Source: JAAOII01 sp965207945 (lineage in GTDB: Bacteria; Pseudomonadota; Gammaproteobacteria; CBDBNL01; JAAOII01). Taken from it: a stretch of 64,000 nt of DNA. Each line of letters begins with the position of its first letter. Position 1 is the first letter of the stretch. The position numbers were made by a program, and so were the translations under genes. The notes under the pieces were generated by a model. The model ran no database searches, was not told where the DNA came from, and was given only the letters and a program-made list of their open reading frames with translations. Positions 27,909-36,831 of this stretch are shown piece after piece. The stretch spans positions 682,001 through 746,000 of the forward strand of contig OZ242303.1 in NCBI GenBank assembly GCA_965207945.1, given 5' to 3'.

Positions 27909-28495
27909 TGGGAGACGAAAGAATTTACCGAATTCTTAAATATACCGCTATTGCTATGGGGGTTTCATGGATTTTATGGACTCTATACGAGTTCGCTGTA
28001 GTTAAAGCACTTGACCCAGCGCAGTCATCTTATAGTCGCGCTGTGCGTGATTTTAAAGACGGCAGATATGACGTTTCTTTAAAATTTTATGAAGAAACCT
28101 TACAAATAGACCCCGAACATGAAGGAGCTTGGCGCGGCAAAGCCGATTCATTATCATTTTTAGGCAATCATCGGGGGGCGCTTGAGATTTATAGCTCCTT
28201 AATTAGAAAACACCCAGATAGTGGAATTTACTATGCTAATCGTGGCATAATCTATGACCGCATAGGCAGCTATCGTAACGCTATCAGTGATTATGAGAAT
28301 GCTTATGCTTTAAATCAAAAATTAGATAAAGGACCTGGCTGGTTAACCCGCTTTTTGCGCAATCAAGCAGATAAACCGCCAACCATTGTTGAGCGAGCAA
28401 ACTATCTTAAATATCAACTTGGATTGCCAGCGGATGAAAGAGTGTTGAGGGTCCCGCAAGAAGATGCCAAGCAAAGACCCTATACATCTAAATAA
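27908..28495 (+). CDS. TPR-repeat membrane-anchored protein
   Basis: 195 residues. One N-terminal membrane anchor (YTAIAMGVSWILWTLYEFAVV) is followed by three TPR-like units between about residues 40 and 140 (SRAVRDFKDGRYDVSLKFYE, AWRGKADSLSFLGNHRGALE, YYANRGIIYDRIGSYRNAIS). TPRs usually hold partner proteins; the partner here is unknown. It overlaps the previous gene by one base, and its stop codon lies in a tandem repeat. Confidence 0.75.
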   Translation: MGDERIYRILKYTAIAMGVSWILWTLYEFAVVKALDPAQSSYSRAVRDFKDGRYDVSLKFYEETLQIDPEHEGAWRGKADSLSFLGNHRGALEIYSSLIRKHPDSGIYYANRGIIYDRIGSYRNAISDYENAYALNQKLDKGPGWLTRFLRNQADKPPTIVERANYLKYQLGLPADERVLRVPQEDAKQRPYTSK

Positions 28496-28553
28496 ATGCC
28501 ATCTAAATAAATGCCATCTAAATAAATCCATCTAAATAAACGCATCTAAATAA
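28486..28553. repeat. ATCTAAATAAATGCC tandem repeat spanning the TPR gene stop
   Basis: About five copies of a 13-15 bp unit based on ATCTAAATAA begin in the last codons of the TPR gene. The first unit supplies its TAA stop, and the array runs almost to the acs start at 28566. The last two units have lost one or two bases. Confidence 0.92.
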
Positions 28554-28565
28554 TTTAAAACTATT

Positions 28566-30503
28566 ATGCAAGACATTAAATATCCAGTAGACGCCCAGTT
28601 CGCTAAAACTTCTTGGGCGGACAGTTCAAAATACGCTCAATTATACGAAGAATCAATTAAAAACCCTGAAAGCTTTTGGCAACGTGAAGGCAAAATACTG
28701 GATTGGTTCACCCCCTATAGCAAAATCAAAGATGTTTCTTTTGCTCCGCAGGACGTCCATATCAAGTGGTTTGAGGATGGAGTGTTGAATGCATGCTATA
28801 ACTGCATTGATAGGCACCTGCCAACCAAAAGAGAGCAAGCGGCGATAATCTGGGAAGGGGACACCCCAGATAAAAGTAAAACTATTTCTTATGGTGAATT
28901 ACATCAACAGGTATGCCGACTTGCCAATGGACTCAAGCAGCTTGGCTACAAAAAAGGGGACGTTGCCACTATATATATGCCGATGATACCTGAGGCGGCG
29001 ATTGCCATGTTGGCATGCGCGCGCTTGGGCATTATTCATTCGGTGGTGTTTGGTGGCTTCTCACCTGAGGCGCTGGCAAATAGAATTGATAATGCAGCTA
29101 GTTGTTTAGTTATTACTGCGGATGAAGGAGTTCGCGGCGGCAAGTCAATAGGGTTAAAAAATAATGTTGATAAAGCATTAACCAAAACTGATATAGTCAA
29201 AAATGTATTGGTGGTTAAGTATACGGGCGCCACAATAGATTTTAAACAGGGACGTGATGTTTGGTATGATGAACTAGTTGCTGAACAGAGCGATGAGTGC
29301 GCTGCTGAACCAATGGGAGCAGAGGATACACTATTCATTTTATACACTTCGGGTTCCACTGGAGCTCCTAAAGGATTAGAGCACACCACTGGTGGTTATA
29401 TGGTGTGGGCAGCAATGACTCATAAATATGTTTTTGACTACCATGACGGCGATATATTTTGGTGTGGCGCGGATGTGGGTTGGGTTACTGGGCATACCTA
29501 TATTGTTTATGGACCTCTTGGCAATGGAGCCACTACTGTTATGTATGAAGGATTGCCTAATTACCCAAGTTCGGCAAGATGGGGTGAGATTATAGACAAG
29601 CATAAGATTAATATTTTCTACACAGCGCCTACGGCTATTCGCGCTCTTATGCGAGACGGCGATGATATATATAGTAACTGCTCGCTTGACTCTCTTAAGG
29701 TGTTGGGAACTGTGGGCGAACCGATTAACCCTAATGCCTGGGAATGGTATCGCAAGGTGCTTGGTAAGAGCAATATTCCAGTAATTGATACTTGGTGGCA
29801 AACTGAAACAGGCGGACACATGATTACTCCACTACCAGGAGCCACCGAATTAAAACCTGGCTCAGCAACCTTGCCTTTTTTCGGAGTGCAGCCAGCCATC
29901 TTAGATGCTGATGGCAATGAGCAGAATGGAGAAGCAAGTGGTCCTTTGGTTATCAAGGATTCTTGGCCCGGGCAAAGCCGCTCAATATACGGCAATCACA
30001 AAAGATTTGTGGATACCTATTTCAGTACTTACAAAAATTATTACTTCACTGGCGATGGCGCCAGGCGCGATAAAGATGGTTACTACTGGATAACTGGACG
30101 CATAGATGATGTTCTCAATGTATCGGGACATCGCTTGGGAACTGCCGAGATAGAAAGTGCTTTGGTTGGACATGAAGCGGTTGCCGAGGCAGCGATTGTC
30201 GGCTATCCGCATGAGATTAAAGGGCAGGGTATATATGCTTATATAACCACCATTAAAGGAGTTGAAGAAAGCGAAGAATTACGTAAGGAATTAGTTAATC
30301 ATGTGCGGCAGGAAATTAGCCCGATAGCTGCGCCAGATATTATTATTTGGGCGCCATCTTTGCCTAAGACCCGTTCGGGCAAGATTATGCGGCGTATTTT
30401 AAGGAAAATAGCTGCGGATGAATATGAAGAGTTAGGCGATGTATCAACTCTCGCCGATACTTCAGTAGTCCAAGATCTCATAACCAAACACCAAAATAAA
30501 TAA
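28566..30503 (+). CDS. acs: acetyl-CoA synthetase (AMP-forming)
   Basis: Activates acetate to acetyl-CoA via acetyl-AMP; 645 residues, normal for Acs. Seen: LFILYTSGSTGAPKG (P-loop), DTWWQTETGGHMITPLPG (acetate-specific), YYFTGDGARRDKDGYYWITGRIDDVLNVSGHRLGTAE, and PKTRSGKIMRR near residue 605 with the catalytic Lys that is acetylated in other bacteria. It is separated from the TPR gene only by the tandem repeat, so it probably belongs to the symporter neighbourhood. Confidence 0.97.
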   Translation: MQDIKYPVDAQFAKTSWADSSKYAQLYEESIKNPESFWQREGKILDWFTPYSKIKDVSFAPQDVHIKWFEDGVLNACYNCIDRHLPTKREQAAIIWEGDTPDKSKTISYGELHQQVCRLANGLKQLGYKKGDVATIYMPMIPEAAIAMLACARLGIIHSVVFGGFSPEALANRIDNAASCLVITADEGVRGGKSIGLKNNVDKALTKTDIVKNVLVVKYTGATIDFKQGRDVWYDELVAEQSDECAAEPMGAEDTLFILYTSGSTGAPKGLEHTTGGYMVWAAMTHKYVFDYHDGDIFWCGADVGWVTGHTYIVYGPLGNGATTVMYEGLPNYPSSARWGEIIDKHKINIFYTAPTAIRALMRDGDDIYSNCSLDSLKVLGTVGEPINPNAWEWYRKVLGKSNIPVIDTWWQTETGGHMITPLPGATELKPGSATLPFFGVQPAILDADGNEQNGEASGPLVIKDSWPGQSRSIYGNHKRFVDTYFSTYKNYYFTGDGARRDKDGYYWITGRIDDVLNVSGHRLGTAEIESALVGHEAVAEAAIVGYPHEIKGQGIYAYITTIKGVEESEELRKELVNHVRQEISPIAAPDIIIWAPSLPKTRSGKIMRRILRKIAADEYEELGDVSTLADTSVVQDLITKHQNK

Positions 30504-30521
30504 ATACATACTTGTTACACA

Positions 30522-30615
30522 GGTCTGCTGTAGGGGCGGAGGGCTTATATTCATCCCCCCTTGCTCTGCCCGCAAAATGCCTAACACTTGCGATGCACTA
30601 TCGGTATGCTTGCGA
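30522..30615 (+). repeat. palindromic repeat element, copy 2
   Basis: It reads GGTCTGCTGTAGGGGCGGAG at the left end, then the CCCCCCTTGCTCTGCCCGC arm, then AATGCCTAACACTTGCGATG and CGGTATGCTTGCGA. The second half forms a hairpin between TTGCGA-type arms. It lies between acs and rlmE and stops just before the rlmE ATG. Confidence 0.88.
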
Positions 30616-30623
30616 CTAACTAC

Positions 30624-31214
30624 ATGAAAAAACAAAAGGATTTTTATCAACAAAAAGCAGAACAAGAAGGATACAGAGCACGTTCTGCTTGGAAACTCAA
30701 ACAGCTGGATGATAAATACAACTTCATTGCCCCCTGCAATCGTATATTGGAGTTAGGCGCGGCGCCTGGCGGCTGGACTCAGGTGCTAACAGAACGCGCA
30801 TCTCATGCCAAAATAATTGCTTGCGACATTGTCCCGATGCAACCTATTGCAGGAGCAACTATACTACAGGGCGATTTACTGGAGGAAACCACCGATGACA
30901 AAATTCAACAATTAACCAAAGGAGCAAAGTTTGATTTACTCTTATCCGACATGGCGCCTAATATATCTGGTAATCATTTACGCGACCAAGTTCTTATGCA
31001 GGAACTTGCCACTGCGGCTTTGCAACAAGCAGAACATCATTTGAACCCTGATGCAGGTATTTTTCTTATAAAGATGTTTCAAGGAAGCGAGTTTCAGGAT
31101 TACCTAAATGAGTTACGTCAGCATAACTATAAGGTGCGCATTGTAAAACCAGCCGCATCCAAAAATAATTCCCGCGAAGTATATCTATTGGCAAAAAAGG
31201 GGGGGATAGCATAA
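30624..31214 (+). CDS. rlmE: 23S rRNA 2'-O-uridine methyltransferase RlmE (FtsJ)
   Basis: Methylates U2552 of 23S rRNA using SAM; 196 residues from the ATG at 30624 (MKKQKDFYQQKAEQEGYRARSAWKL). In-frame codons upstream lie in the repeat element. The catalytic K-D-K-E set is visible: RSAWKLKQ, LLSDMAPNISG, FLIKMFQG and SREVYLLAK. The SAM site is LELGAAPGGWTQ. In E. coli rlmE is followed directly by ftsH; here a 5.3-kb gene separates them. Confidence 0.95.
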   Translation: MKKQKDFYQQKAEQEGYRARSAWKLKQLDDKYNFIAPCNRILELGAAPGGWTQVLTERASHAKIIACDIVPMQPIAGATILQGDLLEETTDDKIQQLTKGAKFDLLLSDMAPNISGNHLRDQVLMQELATAALQQAEHHLNPDAGIFLIKMFQGSEFQDYLNELRQHNYKVRIVKPAASKNNSREVYLLAKKGGIA

Positions 31215-31256
31215 AAGAGGGGTAGCATAAAAGGGGGGTAGCATAAAAGGGGGGTA
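31196..31256. repeat. 16-bp G-rich tandem repeat at the rlmE stop
   Basis: Three to four copies of a unit reading about AAAAGGGGGGTAGCAT. The first overlaps the last rlmE codons and its TAA stop. Every unit carries stop codons, so later units also close other frames. Confidence 0.9.
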
Positions 31257-31427
31257 ATTAATTTATTAGCACAATAACCTTAATTGGCTAAATTAAGTGT
31301 ATAATGTTTGGGTTGAGGTTGTTTCAATTTACTTCTGACTTATAGAATAATTTGACACTGTTAAAGCTATTTTATTCGGCAGAAGAAATTGCGGAAGTAA
31401 TTGTAGCAGCTATTTATTATTATATAA

Positions 31428-34400
31428 ATGAAACATAAAGAAGCTATGAATATGTATCTATGTAAATTACAAGGAATGCGGGGTATACAGGGAATACGAG
31501 GAATATTGTCTGGGAAATTAATGGTGGCTATGATGTTAGCCCTATTTTTAATTGCTTGCACAGTTGAGGACGAGGAAAAGGAGGAGGAGAAGAAAGAAGC
31601 CGCCCAAATCCCTGATACCACTATCGCCGTTCAAGCGCTATCAATAATCCCTAATTCAGAAAGCGTTACGCTTAAGTGGAAAAACCCTTCTGCAACTATC
31701 ACTCGGATAGCTATCTCTTGGACTCCAGTGGAGCCAGGTGTCTTACAACCTGTAATAATAGAGTCAGATAATTTAACTGCTTCTCTTGCAGAAGTAACCC
31801 AAACCATTGTTGGTTTAAGTAATGATATAACTTATACATTCACGATTACGCCGCTCTTAGGTGGCGCAGATGCGGATAAAAACTCAAGAGTGCGCCCTGA
31901 ACCAATTAGCCGTTTAGTAGGTCCTAACCAGGATGGCGATGAGTTTGCCGATAAGGACCCAGCAGAGCTTGATATTGATGGTGATAATATTCTCAATGAC
32001 GTAGACCCAGACGACGATAATGATGGAACACCCGATGAAAGTGATGCATTTCCCAAAGATAGGTCAGAACAAGTTGATACTGATGAGGATGGCGTAGGTG
32101 ATAATGCCGATGCATTTCCCGAGATTAAAGGTGTAAGTGTAGATACAGATGGAGATGGCATTGATAATAATGCAGATTCAGACGATGATAATGATACAGT
32201 TGATGACATTGAGGATGCCTATCCTCTTGATAATGAATCTTATGAATTTAAGATAAGCAATCTACGTATAATTCCCAGTGCTAATAGTGCGACCCTTCAG
32301 TGGAATAATCCTCCAGCACATATAAGAGAAATAACTATTAGATATACGCAGACGAGTGGAAGTGGTGGTTCAGAAGAATCAATTACAGATTCCAGAGTTC
32401 GTGCGATAAAACCATCCACTGTAATTAGTGATTTAATAACCAACACTAATTATAGATTTATTATTACACCAATTTTGGCAGATGTGGACGGCGCGCCAAG
32501 CCAAAAAAGAGTTGCAACGGTTACTGCGGAGCGCTTAATTGGACCCAATCGGGATGGAGATGAACTAGCGGATAATGACCCAGCGGAAGATTATGATAAT
32601 GATGAGATATTGAATGCTGTAGACCCAGATGATGACAATGACCAAGTAAATGATACTATGGATGCTTTTCCTTATGACAGTACTGAACAATCTGATGCGG
32701 ATGGAGACGGCACAGGAGACAATGCAGACATGGATGATGACAATGATGGCACCATTGATGTTAATGATGCATTTCCCGAAGATGCGTCAGAACAAGCTGA
32801 TATAGATGGTGATGGCATAGGTGACAATGGAGATGTGGATGACGATAATGACGGCCTCATAGAAATTAATAGCGCTGAGCGGCTAAACCAAGTCCGCTAT
32901 AATCTTTATGGCACCTCACTTAAAACATCTGGAGATGATGGAGGAAACGACGCTGGCTGCGGCAATGGCACTATTGTTGGTGAGGATATAACAGTATGCA
33001 GCGGTTATGAACTAACCGCAAATATTGACCTATCCACTTATGAGAATTGGGTGCCAATTAGCGACTGTTTTAGTTCTGGTAACTGCCCCAATACTTTCAG
33101 GAGCATTTTTGATGGCAACAATGCAATTATTTCAGGCATTACTATAAATGCAGAGGCAGGTACCGAAAAAATTGGTTTGTTTGGCGCTATTGGTCCTAAT
33201 GCAATCCTACGTAATATCCGTATTCGCGACGCAAGTATTCAAGGAGGCGCTAACGATGTTGGTATCTTAGCTGGCTCTGCTCATGATTCGCAGATTATTT
33301 CTATCTCGTTACTCCGAGGAGAAATTACGAGTCCAGCCGCTAACAGTGTTGGAGGATTGGTTGGCAAAATATCTGTTTCAAGCATCACATCCTCTTATGT
33401 GCGTGGCACTAATGTGAACGGGGATGACAAAACAGGTGGTTTGCTTGGCATGGCTGAAGCTGTTAATATTATCTCCTCTTATGCGGCAGCGAGTAACATA
33501 ATTGGGGGCGATAATACAGGTGGTTTGTTTGGCAAGGGAAAGGATGTAAGCATCACATCCTCTTATGCGGCAGCGAGTAGCATAATTGGGGGTGATAATA
33601 CAGGTGGTTTGCTTGGTAATGTAGATAAAACAGAAATTACTTCCTCTTATGCGACTGATAGTAGCGTAACTGGGGATGATAATACAGGTGGTTTACTTGG
33701 TAATGTAGATAGAACAGTAATTACTTCCTCTTATACGACTGAGAATAGCATAATTGGGGTTGCTAATACCGGTGGTTTGGTTGGCAGTGCTACTAATGCC
33801 AATATTACTTCCTCTTATGCTTCTAAGAGTAAATTGTTAGGACGCGACAATATAGGTGGTATGCTTGGCAACGCTATTAGTTCAATCGTTAATTTAGCTT
33901 ATGCGACTGAGAGTAATGTGTCTGGAATTAACAATATAGGTGGTTTGTTTGGCAGTGCGGATAATGTAAACATGACATATTCTTATGTAGAAGAAGGTAT
34001 TGTAAATGGCGATGAAGGAGTCGGCGGTTTGGTTGGCAATGGGGCTAATGGAATGATTACCTCCTCTTATGCGTTAGGCATTATTACAAGCGGGCTTAAC
34101 AAAATAGGAGGTTTGATAGGTGACGGCGCCAATGTAATTATTAATTCTTCTTATGTGGCGGGCTCTCGTATCAGCGGTGAGGATGACGTTGGCGGCTTGG
34201 CTGGTTATGGAGAGCAAATGACGGTATACTCCTCTTATGCAGCTGGTGGCAATGTTACTGGAACGAATAATGTAGGAGGGCTGCTTGGTAGTGGATTGCT
34301 ATCCCAGGTAGACATATCTTATGCGGCGGTTAGCTCGGTCATAGGTGATAGCAATGTGGGCGGCCTGATTGGCAGAACGGCTACAGATGATGGTATCATG

Positions 34401-36689
34401 CCTGCTGTTGTAGATTATTCTTATTGGGATATTAATATCACTGGCTTGGGCGATCGTCCTGGTGTTAGCAATGCCCAAGAAGGTGAAGCAAAAACCACCA
34501 TTGAATTAAGCAATCAAACAAACTTTGCTGGTATCTATGCTGCATGGGGCGTTGCTGAGTGTTTGGATGCCAACCAAGTTAAAGTTAAATCATGGCACCT
34601 GGGAGATAATCTACAAAGACCTGCCTTGAACTGCGTTCCGGAAGGAATTAAGAATCAAATAAATGATGATGATGGAGATGGAACTCCTAATGGATTTGAT
34701 GCTTTTCCGAATAACCCGGATGAGATTGCAGATGCAGATGGTGACGGAACAGGCGACAATGCAGACCCTGATGATGATAATGATAATACCAACGATACTA
34801 TGGATGCTTTTCCTTTTGACCCCAACGAGCACGCGGATGCCGATGGAGATAAAATAGGTAATAATGCAGATCCTGACGATGATAATGATGGCTTTCCGGA
34901 TACAGAAGATATTTTCCCATTTAATGCCAGCGAGCATGCGGATTATGATAAGGATGGTATTGGTGATATTGCTGACTTGGATGAAAACAACGACAATGTT
35001 ACAGATACAGGTCCAGATAATGATGGAGATTACGTGCTTGATAGTGTGGATACCGATGATGACAACGATGGTTTTCCAGATACGCAAGACCATCTTCCAT
35101 TTGATGCTAACGAGCATGTGGATGCGGATGGTGACTCTATAGGAGATATTGAGGATGTTGATGATGATAATAATGGCCTCATAGAAATTGCCACTGCCGA
35201 CCAGTTAGATAAAATTCGCTATGATCTTACAGGCGCCTCGTTTAAAACATCCCCAGGTGATTCAGGTAACAGTGCTGGCTGCAATGGTAATCGTATAAGC
35301 GAATGCAATGGCTATGAACTAACTGCTGATATTGACCTTGGCTATAATGAATGGCAGCCAATTGGCGATTGTACCGCAAATAATGTCTGCCATGACGCTT
35401 TTAATAGCATATTTGATGGCAATAAACGAACCATTAGCAACCTTGTTATAAATGCTGACTCTAATGCTAACGGAGTTGGTCTGTTTGGCGCAATTAGCCC
35501 CACCTCAACCTTGCAGAACATCAATATTCAGGATGCAACTGTTACTGGCGGGCTATTTGATGTTGGCGTGTTAGCTGGTTTCTTGCGTCATGCAACAATC
35601 ATTAATAGTAGTTTGTCACAAGGAGAAGTTGATTCTGGAGGCAGCTCTGTTGGCGGCTTGGTTGGTGATGCAGGGTCGGCTACTATCATCTCTTCTTCTG
35701 TAATTGATGTTACTGTGAGCGGAGATGTTAACTTTATTGGTGGCTTGGCTGGTGATACAAGGGAAGGGAGTATTACTAACTCTTTTGCGACTAATGTTAC
35801 TGTGAGAGGAGGTTCTAATATTGGCGGCTTGGTTGGTTATATGGCGAATGGGGATATTACTAAATCTTATACGACAAATACTCATGTAAGTGGATCGGGT
35901 TCTGCAGGTAGTTTGACTGGCAATATTGCTATCGGGAATGTTATTCATTCTTATGCAAACAATTTTTATGTAACTAGCAACAACGAAGTTGGGGGTTTAA
36001 TAGGTACTGGTAGAGGTTCCACAATTACCTCGTCTTATGCAACAGAAGGGACTGTTATAGGAATAGGGGGTCATACTGGTGGGTTAGTGGGCTATGCACT
36101 AGGTGGAGAAATTTTCACATCTTATGCGAAAGACATAAGCATTACAAGTAAAAGCACGAGCCCTATTAGTGGTATAGGTGGTCTAATAGGTACGAGTGGG
36201 AATATTATTGCTTCTTATACCATTAATACTACTCTGGTTGGAGCTAACAATAGGGGTGGCTTAGTTGGTTTTGCTATTGACTCATCAATCTATAAAATAG
36301 ATTATTCTTATGCGGCTCCTGCTCCTTTACAACCTGCTTCTAATGTTGGCGGTTTGGTTGGAAACACACTTGATAAAAGATATCTGGTAACTGATTCTTA
36401 TTGGGATAATCAAACTAGTGGTATCGCTAATCGCAGCGATGTTCTGGATATGCATGAGGGCGAAGGCAGAAATACCGCTGATTTGCAAACACCTGTTGAT
36501 TTTACAGGTATTTATGCCAACTGGGCTAACCTTTGGTGCGACCCAGACACTGGCGAGTTTACCTCAGACAGCGGTGATGAGCTTGCTTTGCGTCTTCGCG
36601 ATGGCGAGGATGTGGATGCTCTAGATTCTTATCGTGTTTGGGACTTAGGATTTGATGATGAATATCCCATTTTAACCTGCGGTCCTTAA
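31428..36689 (+). CDS. giant GLUG / thrombospondin-type-3 repeat lipoprotein
   Basis: 1753 residues. The N-terminus has a lipoprotein signal ending LFLIAC (lipobox); the true start may be a later Met, such as the one in MRGIQGIRG. Modules in order: two fibronectin-III-like domains (about 62-160 and 273-367), each followed by Asp-rich calcium-type repeats (DTDGDGIDNNADSDDDND style); a conserved NGLIEI/ECNGYEL block; GLUG repeats (about 635-990, GGLLG...SSYA) closed by SYWD; a third Asp-rich block (about 1078-1250); and a second GLUG array (about 1378-1648) closed by SYWDNQTSG. Likely a calcium-stabilised surface adhesin or matrix protein; the ligand is unknown. It separates rlmE from ftsH. Confidence 0.88.
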   Translation: MKHKEAMNMYLCKLQGMRGIQGIRGILSGKLMVAMMLALFLIACTVEDEEKEEEKKEAAQIPDTTIAVQALSIIPNSESVTLKWKNPSATITRIAISWTPVEPGVLQPVIIESDNLTASLAEVTQTIVGLSNDITYTFTITPLLGGADADKNSRVRPEPISRLVGPNQDGDEFADKDPAELDIDGDNILNDVDPDDDNDGTPDESDAFPKDRSEQVDTDEDGVGDNADAFPEIKGVSVDTDGDGIDNNADSDDDNDTVDDIEDAYPLDNESYEFKISNLRIIPSANSATLQWNNPPAHIREITIRYTQTSGSGGSEESITDSRVRAIKPSTVISDLITNTNYRFIITPILADVDGAPSQKRVATVTAERLIGPNRDGDELADNDPAEDYDNDEILNAVDPDDDNDQVNDTMDAFPYDSTEQSDADGDGTGDNADMDDDNDGTIDVNDAFPEDASEQADIDGDGIGDNGDVDDDNDGLIEINSAERLNQVRYNLYGTSLKTSGDDGGNDAGCGNGTIVGEDITVCSGYELTANIDLSTYENWVPISDCFSSGNCPNTFRSIFDGNNAIISGITINAEAGTEKIGLFGAIGPNAILRNIRIRDASIQGGANDVGILAGSAHDSQIISISLLRGEITSPAANSVGGLVGKISVSSITSSYVRGTNVNGDDKTGGLLGMAEAVNIISSYAAASNIIGGDNTGGLFGKGKDVSITSSYAAASSIIGGDNTGGLLGNVDKTEITSSYATDSSVTGDDNTGGLLGNVDRTVITSSYTTENSIIGVANTGGLVGSATNANITSSYASKSKLLGRDNIGGMLGNAISSIVNLAYATESNVSGINNIGGLFGSADNVNMTYSYVEEGIVNGDEGVGGLVGNGANGMITSSYALGIITSGLNKIGGLIGDGANVIINSSYVAGSRISGEDDVGGLAGYGEQMTVYSSYAAGGNVTGTNNVGGLLGSGLLSQVDISYAAVSSVIGDSNVGGLIGRTATDDGIMPAVVDYSYWDINITGLGDRPGVSNAQEGEAKTTIELSNQTNFAGIYAAWGVAECLDANQVKVKSWHLGDNLQRPALNCVPEGIKNQINDDDGDGTPNGFDAFPNNPDEIADADGDGTGDNADPDDDNDNTNDTMDAFPFDPNEHADADGDKIGNNADPDDDNDGFPDTEDIFPFNASEHADYDKDGIGDIADLDENNDNVTDTGPDNDGDYVLDSVDTDDDNDGFPDTQDHLPFDANEHVDADGDSIGDIEDVDDDNNGLIEIATADQLDKIRYDLTGASFKTSPGDSGNSAGCNGNRISECNGYELTADIDLGYNEWQPIGDCTANNVCHDAFNSIFDGNKRTISNLVINADSNANGVGLFGAISPTSTLQNINIQDATVTGGLFDVGVLAGFLRHATIINSSLSQGEVDSGGSSVGGLVGDAGSATIISSSVIDVTVSGDVNFIGGLAGDTREGSITNSFATNVTVRGGSNIGGLVGYMANGDITKSYTTNTHVSGSGSAGSLTGNIAIGNVIHSYANNFYVTSNNEVGGLIGTGRGSTITSSYATEGTVIGIGGHTGGLVGYALGGEIFTSYAKDISITSKSTSPISGIGGLIGTSGNIIASYTINTTLVGANNRGGLVGFAIDSSIYKIDYSYAAPAPLQPASNVGGLVGNTLDKRYLVTDSYWDNQTSGIANRSDVLDMHEGEGRNTADLQTPVDFTGIYANWANLWCDPDTGEFTSDSGDELALRLRDGEDVDALDSYRVWDLGFDDEYPILTCGP

Positions 36690-36730
36690 TTCTTATGGGG
36701 AATTCTTACACGGGAATTCTTATGCGGGGG
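36688..36730. repeat. AATTCTTA-based tandem repeat after the giant lipoprotein stop
   Basis: Three units of 13, 14 and 16 bases, each AATTCTTA plus a G-rich end, begin in the stop codon. Together with copies after other genes this forms a pattern of boundary duplications. Confidence 0.85.
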
Positions 36731-36831
36731 TGTTTTGTTTTTATAAATATTAAATAACTAAAATAATTATTGCAAAGTTGGGGTTTGCCCTTATAAAATG
36801 TAATGATTATGTTAAAATTCACAAAACGATT

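Noticed and set aside
31832..32209. minus-strand frames opposite the Asp-rich regions
   Set aside because: Ser/Leu-rich shadows produced by the repetitive Asp codons on the coding strand.
33331..34400. CRISPR-like regular repeats
   Set aside because: The periodicity is from GLUG protein repeats within one long open frame; spacers are not unique and no cas gene is near.
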